The notes below the pieces were generated by a model, which ran no database searches, had not been told where the DNA came from, and saw only the letters and a list, made by a program, of their open reading frames with translations. Position numbers and translations under genes: made by a program. From IMG/VR virus record IMGVR_UViG_3300025864_000500, positions 1 to 48,865 of that record: 48,865 nt of DNA; one strand, given 5' to 3'. Within the stretch, counting starts at the first letter, position 1. The number at the start of each line of letters is the position of its first letter. Shown piece by piece: positions 40,502 to 48,081 of this stretch. The DNA is from a virus.

Positions 40502-41227
40502 TTAAAACGGCTGATTGGTTACGTTCAACTTTACTCCTGGTCTTGCGATGGCAACCGGCCTGCCTATCGCACTTGCGATAACTTGGTGGAACTCACTCTC
40601 ATCTGCGTTCTTTTCAGACATATGGACCAACAAGACATTGTAAACATTGGTCAAGTCTTCAGCATTAAGCCAATTCTTACAGGTCTGCAATTCCATGTGG
40701 GAAACCATTACTCTTTCAGCGACCATTGGATGGGTGACACCGTTGGCGATACTTACAGCCATAGCTGCATCAGAATAATTACATTCAATTAAAATATGGT
40801 TGAGGTTCTTAAAATGGTATCCACACAGAAACGTATCTGTGATAAAAACCAAGTTTCCGATTTTCGGATGGTTGACTAGGAATCCAAGAACAGGAACATC
40901 ATGGGCGCCTGGGAACGGATACACTTTGAAGTTACCAACCATGAACCCCTTATCAGGCATGATTTCAGTCGTTCTCTTGAGGGGTTTCTTTTCAAGTACG
41001 TCACTATTGGCAAACACAGGAAACACAAACTCAAAATCTTTGGCGTATTTCGAGTGGTCTCCATGAGAGTGGGAAATGATACAGCCGGAAACCTTCCTGA
41101 CATTGAAGCCAAGGGCTTGCTTGACTTTCGCCAAACTAACCCCTGCTTCAATGATCAATGCTTCTGTATCATCCTGAAGGACGTAGCAGTTACCTGCGCT
41201 ATTGCTTCCAAGGACGATCAACTCCAT
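40502..41227 (-). CDS. Metallo-beta-lactamase-fold hydrolase (possible recombination nuclease)
   Basis: 241 residues. MBL features: GSNSAGNCYVLQDDTEALII, ISHSHGDHSKYA (the H-x-H-x-D-H motif), NLVFITDTF (Asp metal ligand) and VMVSHMELQTC (His). YycJ/RNase-Z-like size and order. Its ATG-stop joint with RecT and place before a Rad50-like gene suggest it provides the nuclease that phages with RecT otherwise encode as a RecE/YqaJ or lambda exonuclease type enzyme. Substrate not known. Confidence 0.85.
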   Translation of the reverse strand: MELIVLGSNSAGNCYVLQDDTEALIIEAGVSLAKVKQALGFNVRKVSGCIISHSHGDHSKYAKDFEFVFPVFANSDVLEKKPLKRTTEIMPDKGFMVGNFKVYPFPGAHDVPVLGFLVNHPKIGNLVFITDTFLCGYHFKNLNHILIECNYSDAAMAVSIANGVTHPMVAERVMVSHMELQTCKNWLNAEDLTNVYNVLLVHMSEKNADESEFHQVIASAIGRPVAIARPGVKLNVTNQPF

Positions 41228-42129
41228 TAGTAGGGCAGGTCTTCCTTTTTGGGAGCAGCATCATCAAAGGTTGTTTGCTTACTTTCATTTCCATCAACAG
41301 GGAAAAAAGCAACATCAGTGATATCGATATTCTTGTTCTCAAGGTTATCGATCTCATTGTCACGGGTGGTATGCGTTTCATCATTCGAGATCATTGTCTG
41401 CATCTCAATAGACAGATAGCCGTACTTACTCAACAGGTGTCGGATAGTGGTCTTCAAGGCCATATCAGAAAAGTTTCCTGTCCAACCAACAGCAGAAGAT
41501 TCCAAATTGGAATTGGAAAGCTTGATCAGACTTTCAACGGTTGTTTTTGCATCACCCTTCAAGCCAGGCGAAAACCTTTTAGCATGTTTTGCCATTTCTT
41601 CAACAGTCGAATAGAACGTCTTCTTGAATCCGTTCAGCAGCTCGAAGTAACAGAAATAACCGATGACTTTATCGGAAACCCTTTCTCCGTCAAAATTGAT
41701 TTCTCCTGAGAGTTTGTTCACCTTGTTGACTTCGCCTTCATAAACGATATCAGCATTGATGGTGCGGTACGAACCGGTTCTCATGGCCAGCTGTATGTAG
41801 CCTTTGTATCCGGGCATGAATGTGGGGGTAGGCACTTTCAGCCATGAGCCGTTTGCTTGCTTAACATTGTTGTTGAAACAGACAATGTAAGCAAAACCCA
41901 AAGCCTTGTTGATAGGCAACTTTAGGACGGCAGCTTTCAAAGCTTCCATAACTACTGCCTTGGGATCGCATCTCTGAAGCGAATTGTCGCTGTTGTAGAG
42001 GTCGATGACCGAGGCCACGAATGCACCTGAATTTTCATTCAAGGCATTCTTAAACTGTTCCTGAATTGAGGGTGCATTCATTACTGACTTCAGTACGTCA
42101 ATACCTCTTTTTGCAACTGTTTGTTCCAT
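41227..42129 (-). CDS. recT: RecT family single-strand annealing recombinase
   Basis: 300 residues. RecT pattern: PIQEQFKNAL-like start, LQRCDPKAVVMEALKAAVLK, INKALGFAYIVCFNN, TPTFMPGYKGYIQLAMRTG, then VIGYFCYFELLNGFKKTFY. Anneals complementary strands during phage recombination or replication. First gene after operator g; overlaps the metallo-beta-lactamase-fold gene by one base. Confidence 0.95.
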   Translation of the reverse strand: MEQTVAKRGIDVLKSVMNAPSIQEQFKNALNENSGAFVASVIDLYNSDNSLQRCDPKAVVMEALKAAVLKLPINKALGFAYIVCFNNNVKQANGSWLKVPTPTFMPGYKGYIQLAMRTGSYRTINADIVYEGEVNKVNKLSGEINFDGERVSDKVIGYFCYFELLNGFKKTFYSTVEEMAKHAKRFSPGLKGDAKTTVESLIKLSNSNLESSAVGWTGNFSDMALKTTIRHLLSKYGYLSIEMQTMISNDETHTTRDNEIDNLENKNIDITDVAFFPVDGNESKQTTFDDAAPKKEDLPY

Positions 42130-42152
42130 AATCGTTTTTGGTTTAGTGTTAT

Positions 42153-42184
42153 ATAAAGATAGTCAAAGTGTGTGTAATAACCAC
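42153..42184 (-). promoter_or_regulatory. Operator site g with TATCTTTA -7 element (recT promoter)
   Basis: 42168-42184; its complement reads TGTGGTTATTACACACA, so this copy is inverted relative to most others. Seven bases on, the minus strand has TATCTTTA (42160-42153). RecT starts 24 nt further. Sits between the Rad50-like and recT genes. Confidence 0.7.
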
Positions 42185-42215
42185 ACATACAGGCACATAG
42201 AAGTGTTAATGGTTG

Positions 42216-44162
42216 TCAATGCTCAACAATTTCAAGTTCGCTGTATCCCTTGTCAACGACTAGGTTGATAATCTGAGCATCCATTTCAGGAATAGAAGTG
42301 ATTGACTCGCGGTTATCTAGCCAAATCGGTGCAAACACATTGTAAAACCTTGAGATGGCATCAATGATGTCAAGTCCGGCTCCTATCTGCATGGCGTTGT
42401 TCAGCGTTCCATAGGGTACACCATCGACCATACATTCAAAGTCAGGTACAATCTGTCCATCGACTTGTTGCTTGAACAATCGGAACTTGGTGAACTTGAA
42501 CATTTCATTGATACGTTTCTGATACTCCGTACTTTTGGCAAATTCAAAGTTCTTTATAGTGAACTCCTGCTTTTCAAGGTCAGCCATCAGCTGGCTTGCA
42601 TCGGTAATCATCCCTTGGATCTGTTTTATCCGAGTGTTAGTGTTTTGAATGACTCCCTTCAGGGCAATCTTACTTTTCAAGGCATCTATTTCATTTCCGA
42701 CAGAGACCTTCTCAGCCTTGATATCATCGGTGGTCTGTTCCTGAGTAGGTGCATCAAGGTCAGCCTGAAGGTCTTCTATCTCCTTTTCAAGAGTCAAATA
42801 ACCATCGGACATCTTGTAGTCTCCGATTGCTGCCTGAAGTTCAGAAAGGGTAGTTGCCACCTTCAGCATGGCATCTTCCATTTCTAAGATGTCGATGTCA
42901 GGTGTTTCTTCGAGCAATCTCAAAGCTTCAACGATTTCAGCAACTCTTGTAACCTTTCCTTTGCCACCACCAATATTCGTTGTCAGCCTTTTTGCTTTTG
43001 CAGTATTGAAGTTCGAGGTAAGTTCAGCCTGCTTGCTTTCAATGTCTGAAATATCAAGAGGACGTTTACAGGTAGGGCAATCGAATGTACCATCAGGAAA
43101 GACAAGCGATTCAGCATTTATTTTCTTGTACTCCGTTCTCAAGATCCCAAGGTCTTGTTCAAGGGCCACTTTCTCTGATGTCAGATTGTGCTTAGTAATT
43201 GCTTTGCTGTTGTTGGTTCGGGCTGCTTCAGTCTTCGTTTCTTGCATTTTTGCAAGGCCAGTCCGGACTAAAGCAATAGCTTCCTTCCGTTTGGTTTCTT
43301 CATCAAAGCCGAATTTCTGAAGACTCAACTTCAGTTCGTTTATCTTGCCTTGGAATTCCATCCTGCCCTTGTTGGCTGAACTCATTCTTGTGGCAATGTC
43401 ACTCAACTCACTTTCGATTTCTACCAAGCGAGCTTTCTTCTTTTCGATGTCCGCTTCAATGGCTTTCAGATTGGGCATCTCAGGCATGTGCTGGACAAGT
43501 TCATCTACTCGTGGCTGAAGGTCTGCGAGTTCGTTTTTCAGCTTTAACTTCTTGGCATTGATGGTTTTCCTGAAAGCTTCAAAGGATGCACCGGAAGCAT
43601 CAAGGAGCAGTTTCTTGAAGTCTGCATTCTTACCGGCAATATCATCATCGGAAAGAGAAACCATCGAATACAGAATGTCACGTTGGGCATCAGGCTTCAA
43701 ACTTGGGAAGTAAGAAGGGTTGGTTATAACCCTGAAACGCTGTTGGTCACAAAGGCTTTCAATCTTGGCATCGTATTCTGACTTCTTGACTTCACAATTG
43801 TCAATGTAGTACTCCGTCATGTTTGACTCGAATACTTCCTCAATCATAGTTTTTGGCTTCACCCATTTTTCCTTGTACACACGTTTTAATAGTAGTTCGA
43901 CACCATCGATGTCGTACACACCCTCAACTTCACAAGCCAGACGGTGGGTAATCTCTCCGTCTGATTTATACTTCTTCAGCTGGTAGTCATTCCTGCCCAG
44001 GTGATCCTTGCCAAACTTCAACCAAAGGTCGGCATCATTAAGCGAGGTCTTTCCTGACCCATTTCTTCCATGAATAAAGGACTCCTTGCTATCAAAATCA
44101 AAGGTCGCATTCGCAATACCTTTGAAATTGGTCAAGGTCATCCTTTTGAGATACATTTTCAT
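42216..44162 (-). CDS. Rad50/SbcC-like SMC ATPase with zinc hook
   Basis: 648 residues. Head: MTLTNFKGIANATFDF, Walker A GRNGSGKTSL (about 32-41). Long coiled coils on either side of a zinc hook CPTCKRPL (about 361-368). The C-terminal head is degenerate: no clear LSGG signature, and the Walker B-like APIWLDNRES (about 614) lacks the usual Asp-Glu pair, so hydrolysis may be impaired. No Mre11/SbcD partner gene is present. Tethers DNA ends; likely part of the RecT recombination module, though recT has its own operator. Confidence 0.85.
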   Translation of the reverse strand: MKMYLKRMTLTNFKGIANATFDFDSKESFIHGRNGSGKTSLNDADLWLKFGKDHLGRNDYQLKKYKSDGEITHRLACEVEGVYDIDGVELLLKRVYKEKWVKPKTMIEEVFESNMTEYYIDNCEVKKSEYDAKIESLCDQQRFRVITNPSYFPSLKPDAQRDILYSMVSLSDDDIAGKNADFKKLLLDASGASFEAFRKTINAKKLKLKNELADLQPRVDELVQHMPEMPNLKAIEADIEKKKARLVEIESELSDIATRMSSANKGRMEFQGKINELKLSLQKFGFDEETKRKEAIALVRTGLAKMQETKTEAARTNNSKAITKHNLTSEKVALEQDLGILRTEYKKINAESLVFPDGTFDCPTCKRPLDISDIESKQAELTSNFNTAKAKRLTTNIGGGKGKVTRVAEIVEALRLLEETPDIDILEMEDAMLKVATTLSELQAAIGDYKMSDGYLTLEKEIEDLQADLDAPTQEQTTDDIKAEKVSVGNEIDALKSKIALKGVIQNTNTRIKQIQGMITDASQLMADLEKQEFTIKNFEFAKSTEYQKRINEMFKFTKFRLFKQQVDGQIVPDFECMVDGVPYGTLNNAMQIGAGLDIIDAISRFYNVFAPIWLDNRESITSIPEMDAQIINLVVDKGYSELEIVEH

Positions 44163-44446
44163 TCCTGATCTTTTTTATGGTTTATAAACAAATCCAAATT
44201 ACTTTTCTTGTAGGTAAGCAAGCCGCCAATCTTGTCAGCTCTAAGGACGTTGTCCTTTCTCCATCTGTAAAGGGTAGTAAGGCTCAACTTGATGTTTTTC
44301 GCCAACAAATAGCCTAGGGCTTCATTGGGAGTAAAATACATTTCTTCTGCAGTCTGAACTACTGAAGCAGGTTTGGTCAGTACAGCTGTCATTTCGAGAA
44401 ATTCACCAACTGTCAACATAAATAATGGTTTGCTATTATCAATCAT
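44159..44446 (-). CDS. Excisionase-like helix-turn-helix protein
   Basis: 95 residues. TTLYRWRKDNVLRADKIGGL and LLTYKKSNLDLFI match the HTH_17/MerR-like excisionase domain (a turn-helix then 'wing' with an arginine-led helix). In early lysis-region position. Excision factors work with the integrase; a transcription role is the alternative. Overlaps the next gene by 4 nt. Confidence 0.65.
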   Translation of the reverse strand: MIDNSKPLFMLTVGEFLEMTAVLTKPASVVQTAEEMYFTPNEALGYLLAKNIKLSLTTLYRWRKDNVLRADKIGGLLTYKKSNLDLFINHKKDQE

Positions 44447-44679
44447 AGCTGTTGGTCGGCTCTAGCAACAAGTATCAATACTCTTTCGTAATCAGCAAGG
44501 GTGAAAGAATCCTCAGTGAAGTCGATTTTAGCGACAACCTTTCCATCTTTCAGCGTGTTAATCAGGTTCAGCTTGAAATTCAGGACCACCTTCATCCCAT
44601 TCGGGAAATCGTGTGTCATGGTTTCATTTGCAGTTTCAAAACTAGTAATCCAATTGTAATTCAGTATTTCGTTATTCAT
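44443..44679 (-). CDS. Small hypothetical early phage protein
   Basis: 78 residues starting MNNEILNYNWITSFET; a start 12 codons earlier would lie inside the LuxR-type gene. Beta-rich (MTHDFPNGMKVVLNFKL), no family recognised. Located between the LuxR-type regulator and the excisionase-like gene. Confidence 0.5.
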   Translation of the reverse strand: MNNEILNYNWITSFETANETMTHDFPNGMKVVLNFKLNLINTLKDGKVVAKIDFTEDSFTLADYERVLILVARADQQL

Positions 44680-44686
44680 TGTGGAT

Positions 44687-45235
44687 CTATTCAAAAAGTT
44701 TATTTTCATGTGCAAAATTCAGAAACTCAACCATCGAGTGAAGGTTCAACTTCGAAAGGACATTCCGTCTGTGGTTACGGACAGTATGGATTGAAAGGTA
44801 CAGCTGGTCTGCGATGCTTTCGGTAGGGATGCTCATGATGTACAATTTCATTACCTCCAGCTCCCTGTTGCTCAACTCACAGCTGAACTTCGGTTGGCAG
44901 ATGGTTTTGAAATACTTGCACTCAGACTTCATTGGGCAGGCGATAGGCCCGTAACGCCTTCTTCCTGTTGGAAGTATTGGCTGATGTTTTTCGATGCCGA
45001 TACAGCAGTTTATTACCCTTCTTGCCATAAGAAAATGGTAGTAACCTTGGTTTGCGGAACTTTTAGCATAGGCTTTCATTAAAGCGCTGTACTGCTCAGG
45101 ATAAAAGGTTTTGCTATGTTCGAGAATGTCCTCAATAATATCGGTATCTTCTTCGGTAAGGGGCCTGACAGAATCCTCACTTACTTCCCGATACATCGCT
45201 TCCCCAGAGGTAGGATTGGAAAACAGTTCTTTCAT
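44687..45235 (-). CDS. LuxR-type regulator with Cys cluster (early regulator)
   Basis: 182 residues. The C-terminal LuxR/GerE helix-turn-helix is clear: LSNRELEVMKLYIMSI, ADQLYLSIHTVRNHR, LSKLNL. Ahead of it lie Cys77-Cys78 and then CPMKSECKYFKTICQPKFSC (Cys100, 106, 113, 119), a spacing that could hold zinc or an iron-sulphur cluster. There is no typical autoinducer-binding or receiver domain. Divergent from the cI-type gene with the Cro-like gene between; a candidate activator or antirepressor for the phage operators. Confidence 0.8.
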   Translation of the reverse strand: MKELFSNPTSGEAMYREVSEDSVRPLTEEDTDIIEDILEHSKTFYPEQYSALMKAYAKSSANQGYYHFLMARRVINCCIGIEKHQPILPTGRRRYGPIACPMKSECKYFKTICQPKFSCELSNRELEVMKLYIMSIPTESIADQLYLSIHTVRNHRRNVLSKLNLHSMVEFLNFAHENKLFE

Positions 45236-45441
45236 ACAAACAGCCTTTCTACTTCGATGCCGGTCTCCTCCGACAGAATGGTTAGAAACTCAGACTTGCC
45301 AGGCTTCGTCTTGCCTTTTACCCACAAACGGACAGTTCCGGCATCAATGCCACAGCGGTCTGCTATCTTTTTAATGAACTCCGTCTTAGGGGCTGAAGCG
45401 TGGGGCAGCCCCTCATAGAAACTTGTCAATGTCTTGTTCAT
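45232..45441 (-). CDS. XRE-type early regulator (Cro-like)
   Basis: 69 residues starting MNKTLTSFYEGLPHASAPK; a TTG three codons earlier is less likely. EFIKKIADRCGIDAGTVRLWVKG is a helix-turn-helix of the XRE/Cro class. Overlaps the LuxR-type gene by 4 nt, and is transcribed away from the repressor gene across operator h, the Cro position in lambda-like immunity regions. Confidence 0.75.
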   Translation of the reverse strand: MNKTLTSFYEGLPHASAPKTEFIKKIADRCGIDAGTVRLWVKGKTKPGKSEFLTILSEETGIEVERLFV

Positions 45442-45479
45442 AGCTTTCAAATGTCATTTTTATAAGTTATTACTATAAA

Positions 45480-45513
45480 TGTGTGAGAATACCACACCTT
45501 TTACCTATCTTTA
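45480..45513 (+). promoter_or_regulatory. Operator site h, divergent immunity promoter
   Basis: 45480-45496 reads TGTGTGAGAATACCACA; its complement aligns with the other operators at 12 of 17 bases. Nine bases on, the plus strand has TATCTTTA (45506-45513), aimed at the cI-type gene. On the minus strand a weaker TAACTTAT lies at 45469-45462, towards the Cro-like gene. A shared site between the two opposing regulators is what an autoregulatory immunity operator would look like. Confidence 0.7.
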
Positions 45514-45542
45514 CCTTAGTAGCATAGTAGGAACATGTAAAT

Positions 45543-45573
45543 ATAATGATAATAAATTATATAATATCATTAT
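45543..45573. repeat. AT-rich inverted repeat upstream of the repressor gene
   Basis: ATAATGATA (45543-45551) and TATCATTAT (45565-45573) are perfect 9-bp arms with a 13-nt centre in the repressor leader. In such AT-rich DNA it could be chance, or an additional operator. Confidence 0.4.
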
Positions 45574-45619
45574 TCAATATATATTATACAAATTAGTCCA
45601 TAATTTAACTTATACAGAA

Positions 45620-46054
45620 ATGATTGATTTCGGCGGTAGATTAAAGTCTATAAGGCAAAAAATGGGGCTTACTCAGCAAGAGTTTGCGGATAAATTGGGA
45701 TTAGCTCAATCGTTCTACTCTCTCTGTGAATCAAACAAGGCGTTTCTCGCTTTGTCTAAATCTGAGGTGCTTTTCAAGGAATTTGGGGTTTCTCCTCAAT
45801 GGTTCTTTTCTCCTGAAGACTATGAAAGTGTAATAATGGAAAAACCATTAGCAAAGTCGGATTTATCCTCGACACAAGGAATAGATGCTTTTCATAAACT
45901 TATAGAGCTATTCTATAATTCACAGGATCAGATAAAGACATTAACTGAGATATTACTTGACAAGGATGCTGTCATAAAGCAAAAGGACGAAGAAATTTTT
46001 AATCTTACAAACGAAATACTAAACTGTGGTTGTCGTACTAGAAATAAAAAATGA
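45620..46054 (+). CDS. cI-type repressor (XRE helix-turn-helix), candidate master repressor
   Basis: 144 residues starting MIDFGGRLKSIRQKMGLTQQ at 45620; an open frame 47 codons longer upstream begins inside the operator. XRE domain at about 6-60 with a clear helix-turn-helix, then a linker and a coiled-coil end (DKDAVIKQKDEEIFNLTNEI). There is no S24 protease domain, so induction would need an antirepressor or another route. Head of a plus-strand operon with two small genes. Confidence 0.85.
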   Translation: MIDFGGRLKSIRQKMGLTQQEFADKLGLAQSFYSLCESNKAFLALSKSEVLFKEFGVSPQWFFSPEDYESVIMEKPLAKSDLSSTQGIDAFHKLIELFYNSQDQIKTLTEILLDKDAVIKQKDEEIFNLTNEILNCGCRTRNKK

Positions 46055-46257
46055 TGGAAAACACCCAACTTTCAAAATTACTCATGCTGTATAAAGCAGC
46101 TATCGAACAGAACCTATCTCCTGGTGAATTTGCCAAGGAAGTTTTGGATGCAAAAATCCAACTCGACAAGGTTTTCACACTCACAGGCAGTGAGGACGAA
46201 AATCTGAAGGACTATTTGACAGAACTCGAACATTTAAACAAGTACACCAATGAATGA
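46051..46257 (+). CDS. Small hypothetical protein of the repressor operon
   Basis: 68 residues, helical and acidic (SPGEFAKEVLDAKIQLDK). Overlaps the repressor gene by 4 nt and the next gene by 8 nt, so the three are translated together. No family recognised; perhaps a partner of the repressor. Confidence 0.6.
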   Translation: MMENTQLSKLLMLYKAAIEQNLSPGEFAKEVLDAKIQLDKVFTLTGSEDENLKDYLTELEHLNKYTNE

Positions 46258-46513
46258 CCTGAACAGCGTTAAAGTTATCGAAAGATATTACGAAGCACTT
46301 GATCTTGTAGTAGCAAACAAAAAAATCAGAGGTGTTGCCACCTTCACGAATGCCCATGGCTTTGACCGTCGTGCAATGTACAACGTCAAAAAGAATCCAA
46401 AAAGCGACATGTTTCAGATGTCTTGGATGGCTGCCTTGATTTCGGATTTCGGTGTTTCGGCCAAGTGGCTAATGACAGGGGTGGGCGGTATGTTCGAAAG
46501 CGACTCAAAGTAG
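46250..46513 (+). CDS. Second repressor-like DNA-binding protein
   Basis: 87 residues. VANKKIRGVATFTNAHGFDR, RRAMYNVKKNP and SAKWLMTGVGGMF match a short Bacteroidota family with a helix-turn-helix and a 'WLMTG.G.MF' ending, often annotated as transcription regulators. End overlaps the integrase end (converging genes, 9 nt). Probably acts with the cI-type protein in lysogeny. Confidence 0.7.
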   Translation: MNDLNSVKVIERYYEALDLVVANKKIRGVATFTNAHGFDRRAMYNVKKNPKSDMFQMSWMAALISDFGVSAKWLMTGVGGMFESDSK

Positions 46514-47830
46514 CATATCAACCAACTCGTTCTTCATCTCTTCGTCAATCTCCCTATACCTTGCGAAAGCTTTGCTGCCTTCAACGTGACCACTCATTGG
46601 CGCTATCAGGTTTGGATCCTTGACTTGCTTATACAGATTACCAATAAATGCCCTTCGAGCCATGTGACTGCTTGCCACTTCGTTCAGAGGGCGTTTTTCT
46701 TCCACTCTTGTCGTGGAGTTCAGGACAGTAACAATCCTCGTCAACTTAGCAAGCGCGAAAGCATCCCTGATGGCATCATTGTACCTTGGCTCAGAGATAA
46801 ACGGAAACAGCTTCTCTCTATCATCGTCTTTGTACCTTTCATATATTTCCTTTGCCATAGCGTTCAACGGCACTCTGACAGTAACAGGGTTCCCTTCCTT
46901 GGTCTTGCTGGCAATATACTCGACGGCACCGGCTATCAGATTATTTTTCGTCATTCTGTAGAAGTCTCCAATTCTGCAACCAATCAGGCATTGGAATACA
47001 AAAATATCCCTCTGAACAGCAAGGGCCGGCCTTTCTGACAAATCATGCTTGTACAGCTTATTCCTTTCTTCTATTGTTATGTAGTAAGGCGTACCATAGA
47101 CAGCTTCGACAATTGTGTAATGTACGAAAGGATTGTTCTTGAAACGGCCTGTATCATTCCCCCATTTGATGAATGATCTGAACTTCTTCATTATGCCATT
47201 ACAGGTGTTCTGTCCTCTCGGTTCGGGTTTTCTTGATTCAGGAACTCTCTTGTAGATGTCGGGGTACAATTTGGACGTTTCGTGTTCTTTCTTCAGGAAT
47301 GTCTCAAATTCCGACAATGTGTCTTCATTCATAGTCTCAACATCGAGTACAAAGCTTTTGTCTGTCTTTTGCTTGTACATCTCAAACCTTTTCAATGACC
47401 GACCAAAAACATTGATTTGCCTGATCCTATCGTATGACACCTTCTTTTTGCTGACAAACTCATCGAACAGAACATGGATGGTAGGACCAACTTCATCGGC
47501 TAGAATGTACTTTTCAGGAAAGTGAAACTTATCAATGGTAGTCTCAAGCCACTCCTTAGTCAATATAGACTTGTCAGAGGACTCGTATGCTTTCAGGATA
47601 AACTTTATCAGGCGGTTGAGTTTTTCACTCAAAGTTATCAACTCTGTACGTTCGGCATTCTCAATCTTTGGAATAGAAATCTCGTTTTTCTTTGTCCATC
47701 TTTTAGAGGACACAAACAAGCCCGACTTTACTCTGTGCCTTTGGGTGGAACTTGCAGAAAAACGAATCAGGATCCCTGAACGCTGTAACTCATCCGTCTT
47801 GGCAGACAGACTCAAAGTGATTGTAGCCAT
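46505..47830 (-). CDS. int: Tyrosine site-specific integrase
   Basis: 441 residues using Met at 47830; a Met 11 codons earlier lies in the promoter. Arm-binding N-terminal domain (ITLSLSAKTDELQRSGILIR), SAM-like core-binding domain (about 120-240), catalytic domain with Arg286 (IGCRIGDFYR), Lys in SKTKEGNPVTV, His389-x-x-Arg392 (SHMARR), His in MSGHVEG and nucleophile Tyr425 (FARYREI). All catalytic residues present. It lies next to the tRNA-like attachment site, so it integrates and excises this element. Confidence 0.95.
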   Translation of the reverse strand: MATITLSLSAKTDELQRSGILIRFSASSTQRHRVKSGLFVSSKRWTKKNEISIPKIENAERTELITLSEKLNRLIKFILKAYESSDKSILTKEWLETTIDKFHFPEKYILADEVGPTIHVLFDEFVSKKKVSYDRIRQINVFGRSLKRFEMYKQKTDKSFVLDVETMNEDTLSEFETFLKKEHETSKLYPDIYKRVPESRKPEPRGQNTCNGIMKKFRSFIKWGNDTGRFKNNPFVHYTIVEAVYGTPYYITIEERNKLYKHDLSERPALAVQRDIFVFQCLIGCRIGDFYRMTKNNLIAGAVEYIASKTKEGNPVTVRVPLNAMAKEIYERYKDDDREKLFPFISEPRYNDAIRDAFALAKLTRIVTVLNSTTRVEEKRPLNEVASSHMARRAFIGNLYKQVKDPNLIAPMSGHVEGSKAFARYREIDEEMKNELVDMLL

Positions 47831-47850
47831 ACTTGAAAATTGTTGTCGGA

Positions 47851-47891
47851 CAAAGATAGTCATTCTTTATTTTTGTCCACCAATTGTCCAC
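47851..47891 (-). promoter_or_regulatory. Integrase promoter with direct repeats
   Basis: TATCTTTG (47858-47851, minus strand) is a perfect TAnnTTTG 20 nt upstream of the integrase start. Just upstream, TTGTCCAC occurs twice with an 11-bp period (47873-47880 and 47884-47891, plus strand), about one helix turn apart; possible integrase arm sites or an operator. Confidence 0.65.
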
Positions 47892-47975
47892 GAACTTTAA
47901 ACGTAACTGATTTGCATTGATTATATTTGGCGTACAAACTCTCGGAACCCCTCTGAAATGGAGGGAAGTGGCCTA

Positions 47976-47992
47976 TGTGGGTAATGCACACA
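47976..47992 (-). promoter_or_regulatory. Operator site i near the attachment site
   Basis: TGTGGGTAATGCACACA, a strong match to the consensus. No -7 element lies at the right distance on either strand, and it is about 145 nt from the integrase start and 20 nt from the tRNA-like sequence. Perhaps a stop site for transcription entering from the host, or part of the attachment region. Confidence 0.6.
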
Positions 47993-48011
47993 ATACCATC
48001 TTAATGCGTAT

Positions 48012-48031
48012 TTCAAGTCTCCACGGGATCA
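48012..48031 (+). other. tRNA 3'-end-like remnant (candidate attR core)
   Basis: TTCAAGT has the T-loop pattern of tRNA, followed by CTCCA (T-stem 3' strand) and CGGGATC plus A (acceptor strand and discriminator base). The 5' halves are missing: the five bases before the T loop (GCGTA) do not pair with CTCCA. A terminator follows at once. This fits an integration site at the 3' end of a tRNA with acceptor start GATCCCG, the intact gene lying left of the window. CCA is not encoded. Confidence 0.5.
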
Positions 48032-48037
48032 CGACCA

Positions 48038-48077
48038 AAAAAGGCTAACTGCTCTAAATGAAGCGGTTAGCCTTTTT
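48038..48077 (+). terminator. Bidirectional intrinsic terminator
   Basis: AAAAAGGCTAACTGC (48038-48052) pairs with GCGGTTAGCCTTTTT (48063-48077), 15 bp with one wobble and a 10-nt loop. Lies between the tRNA-like remnant and the host kinase gene and would stop transcription from both sides. Confidence 0.85.
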
Positions 48078-48081
48078 GCTA

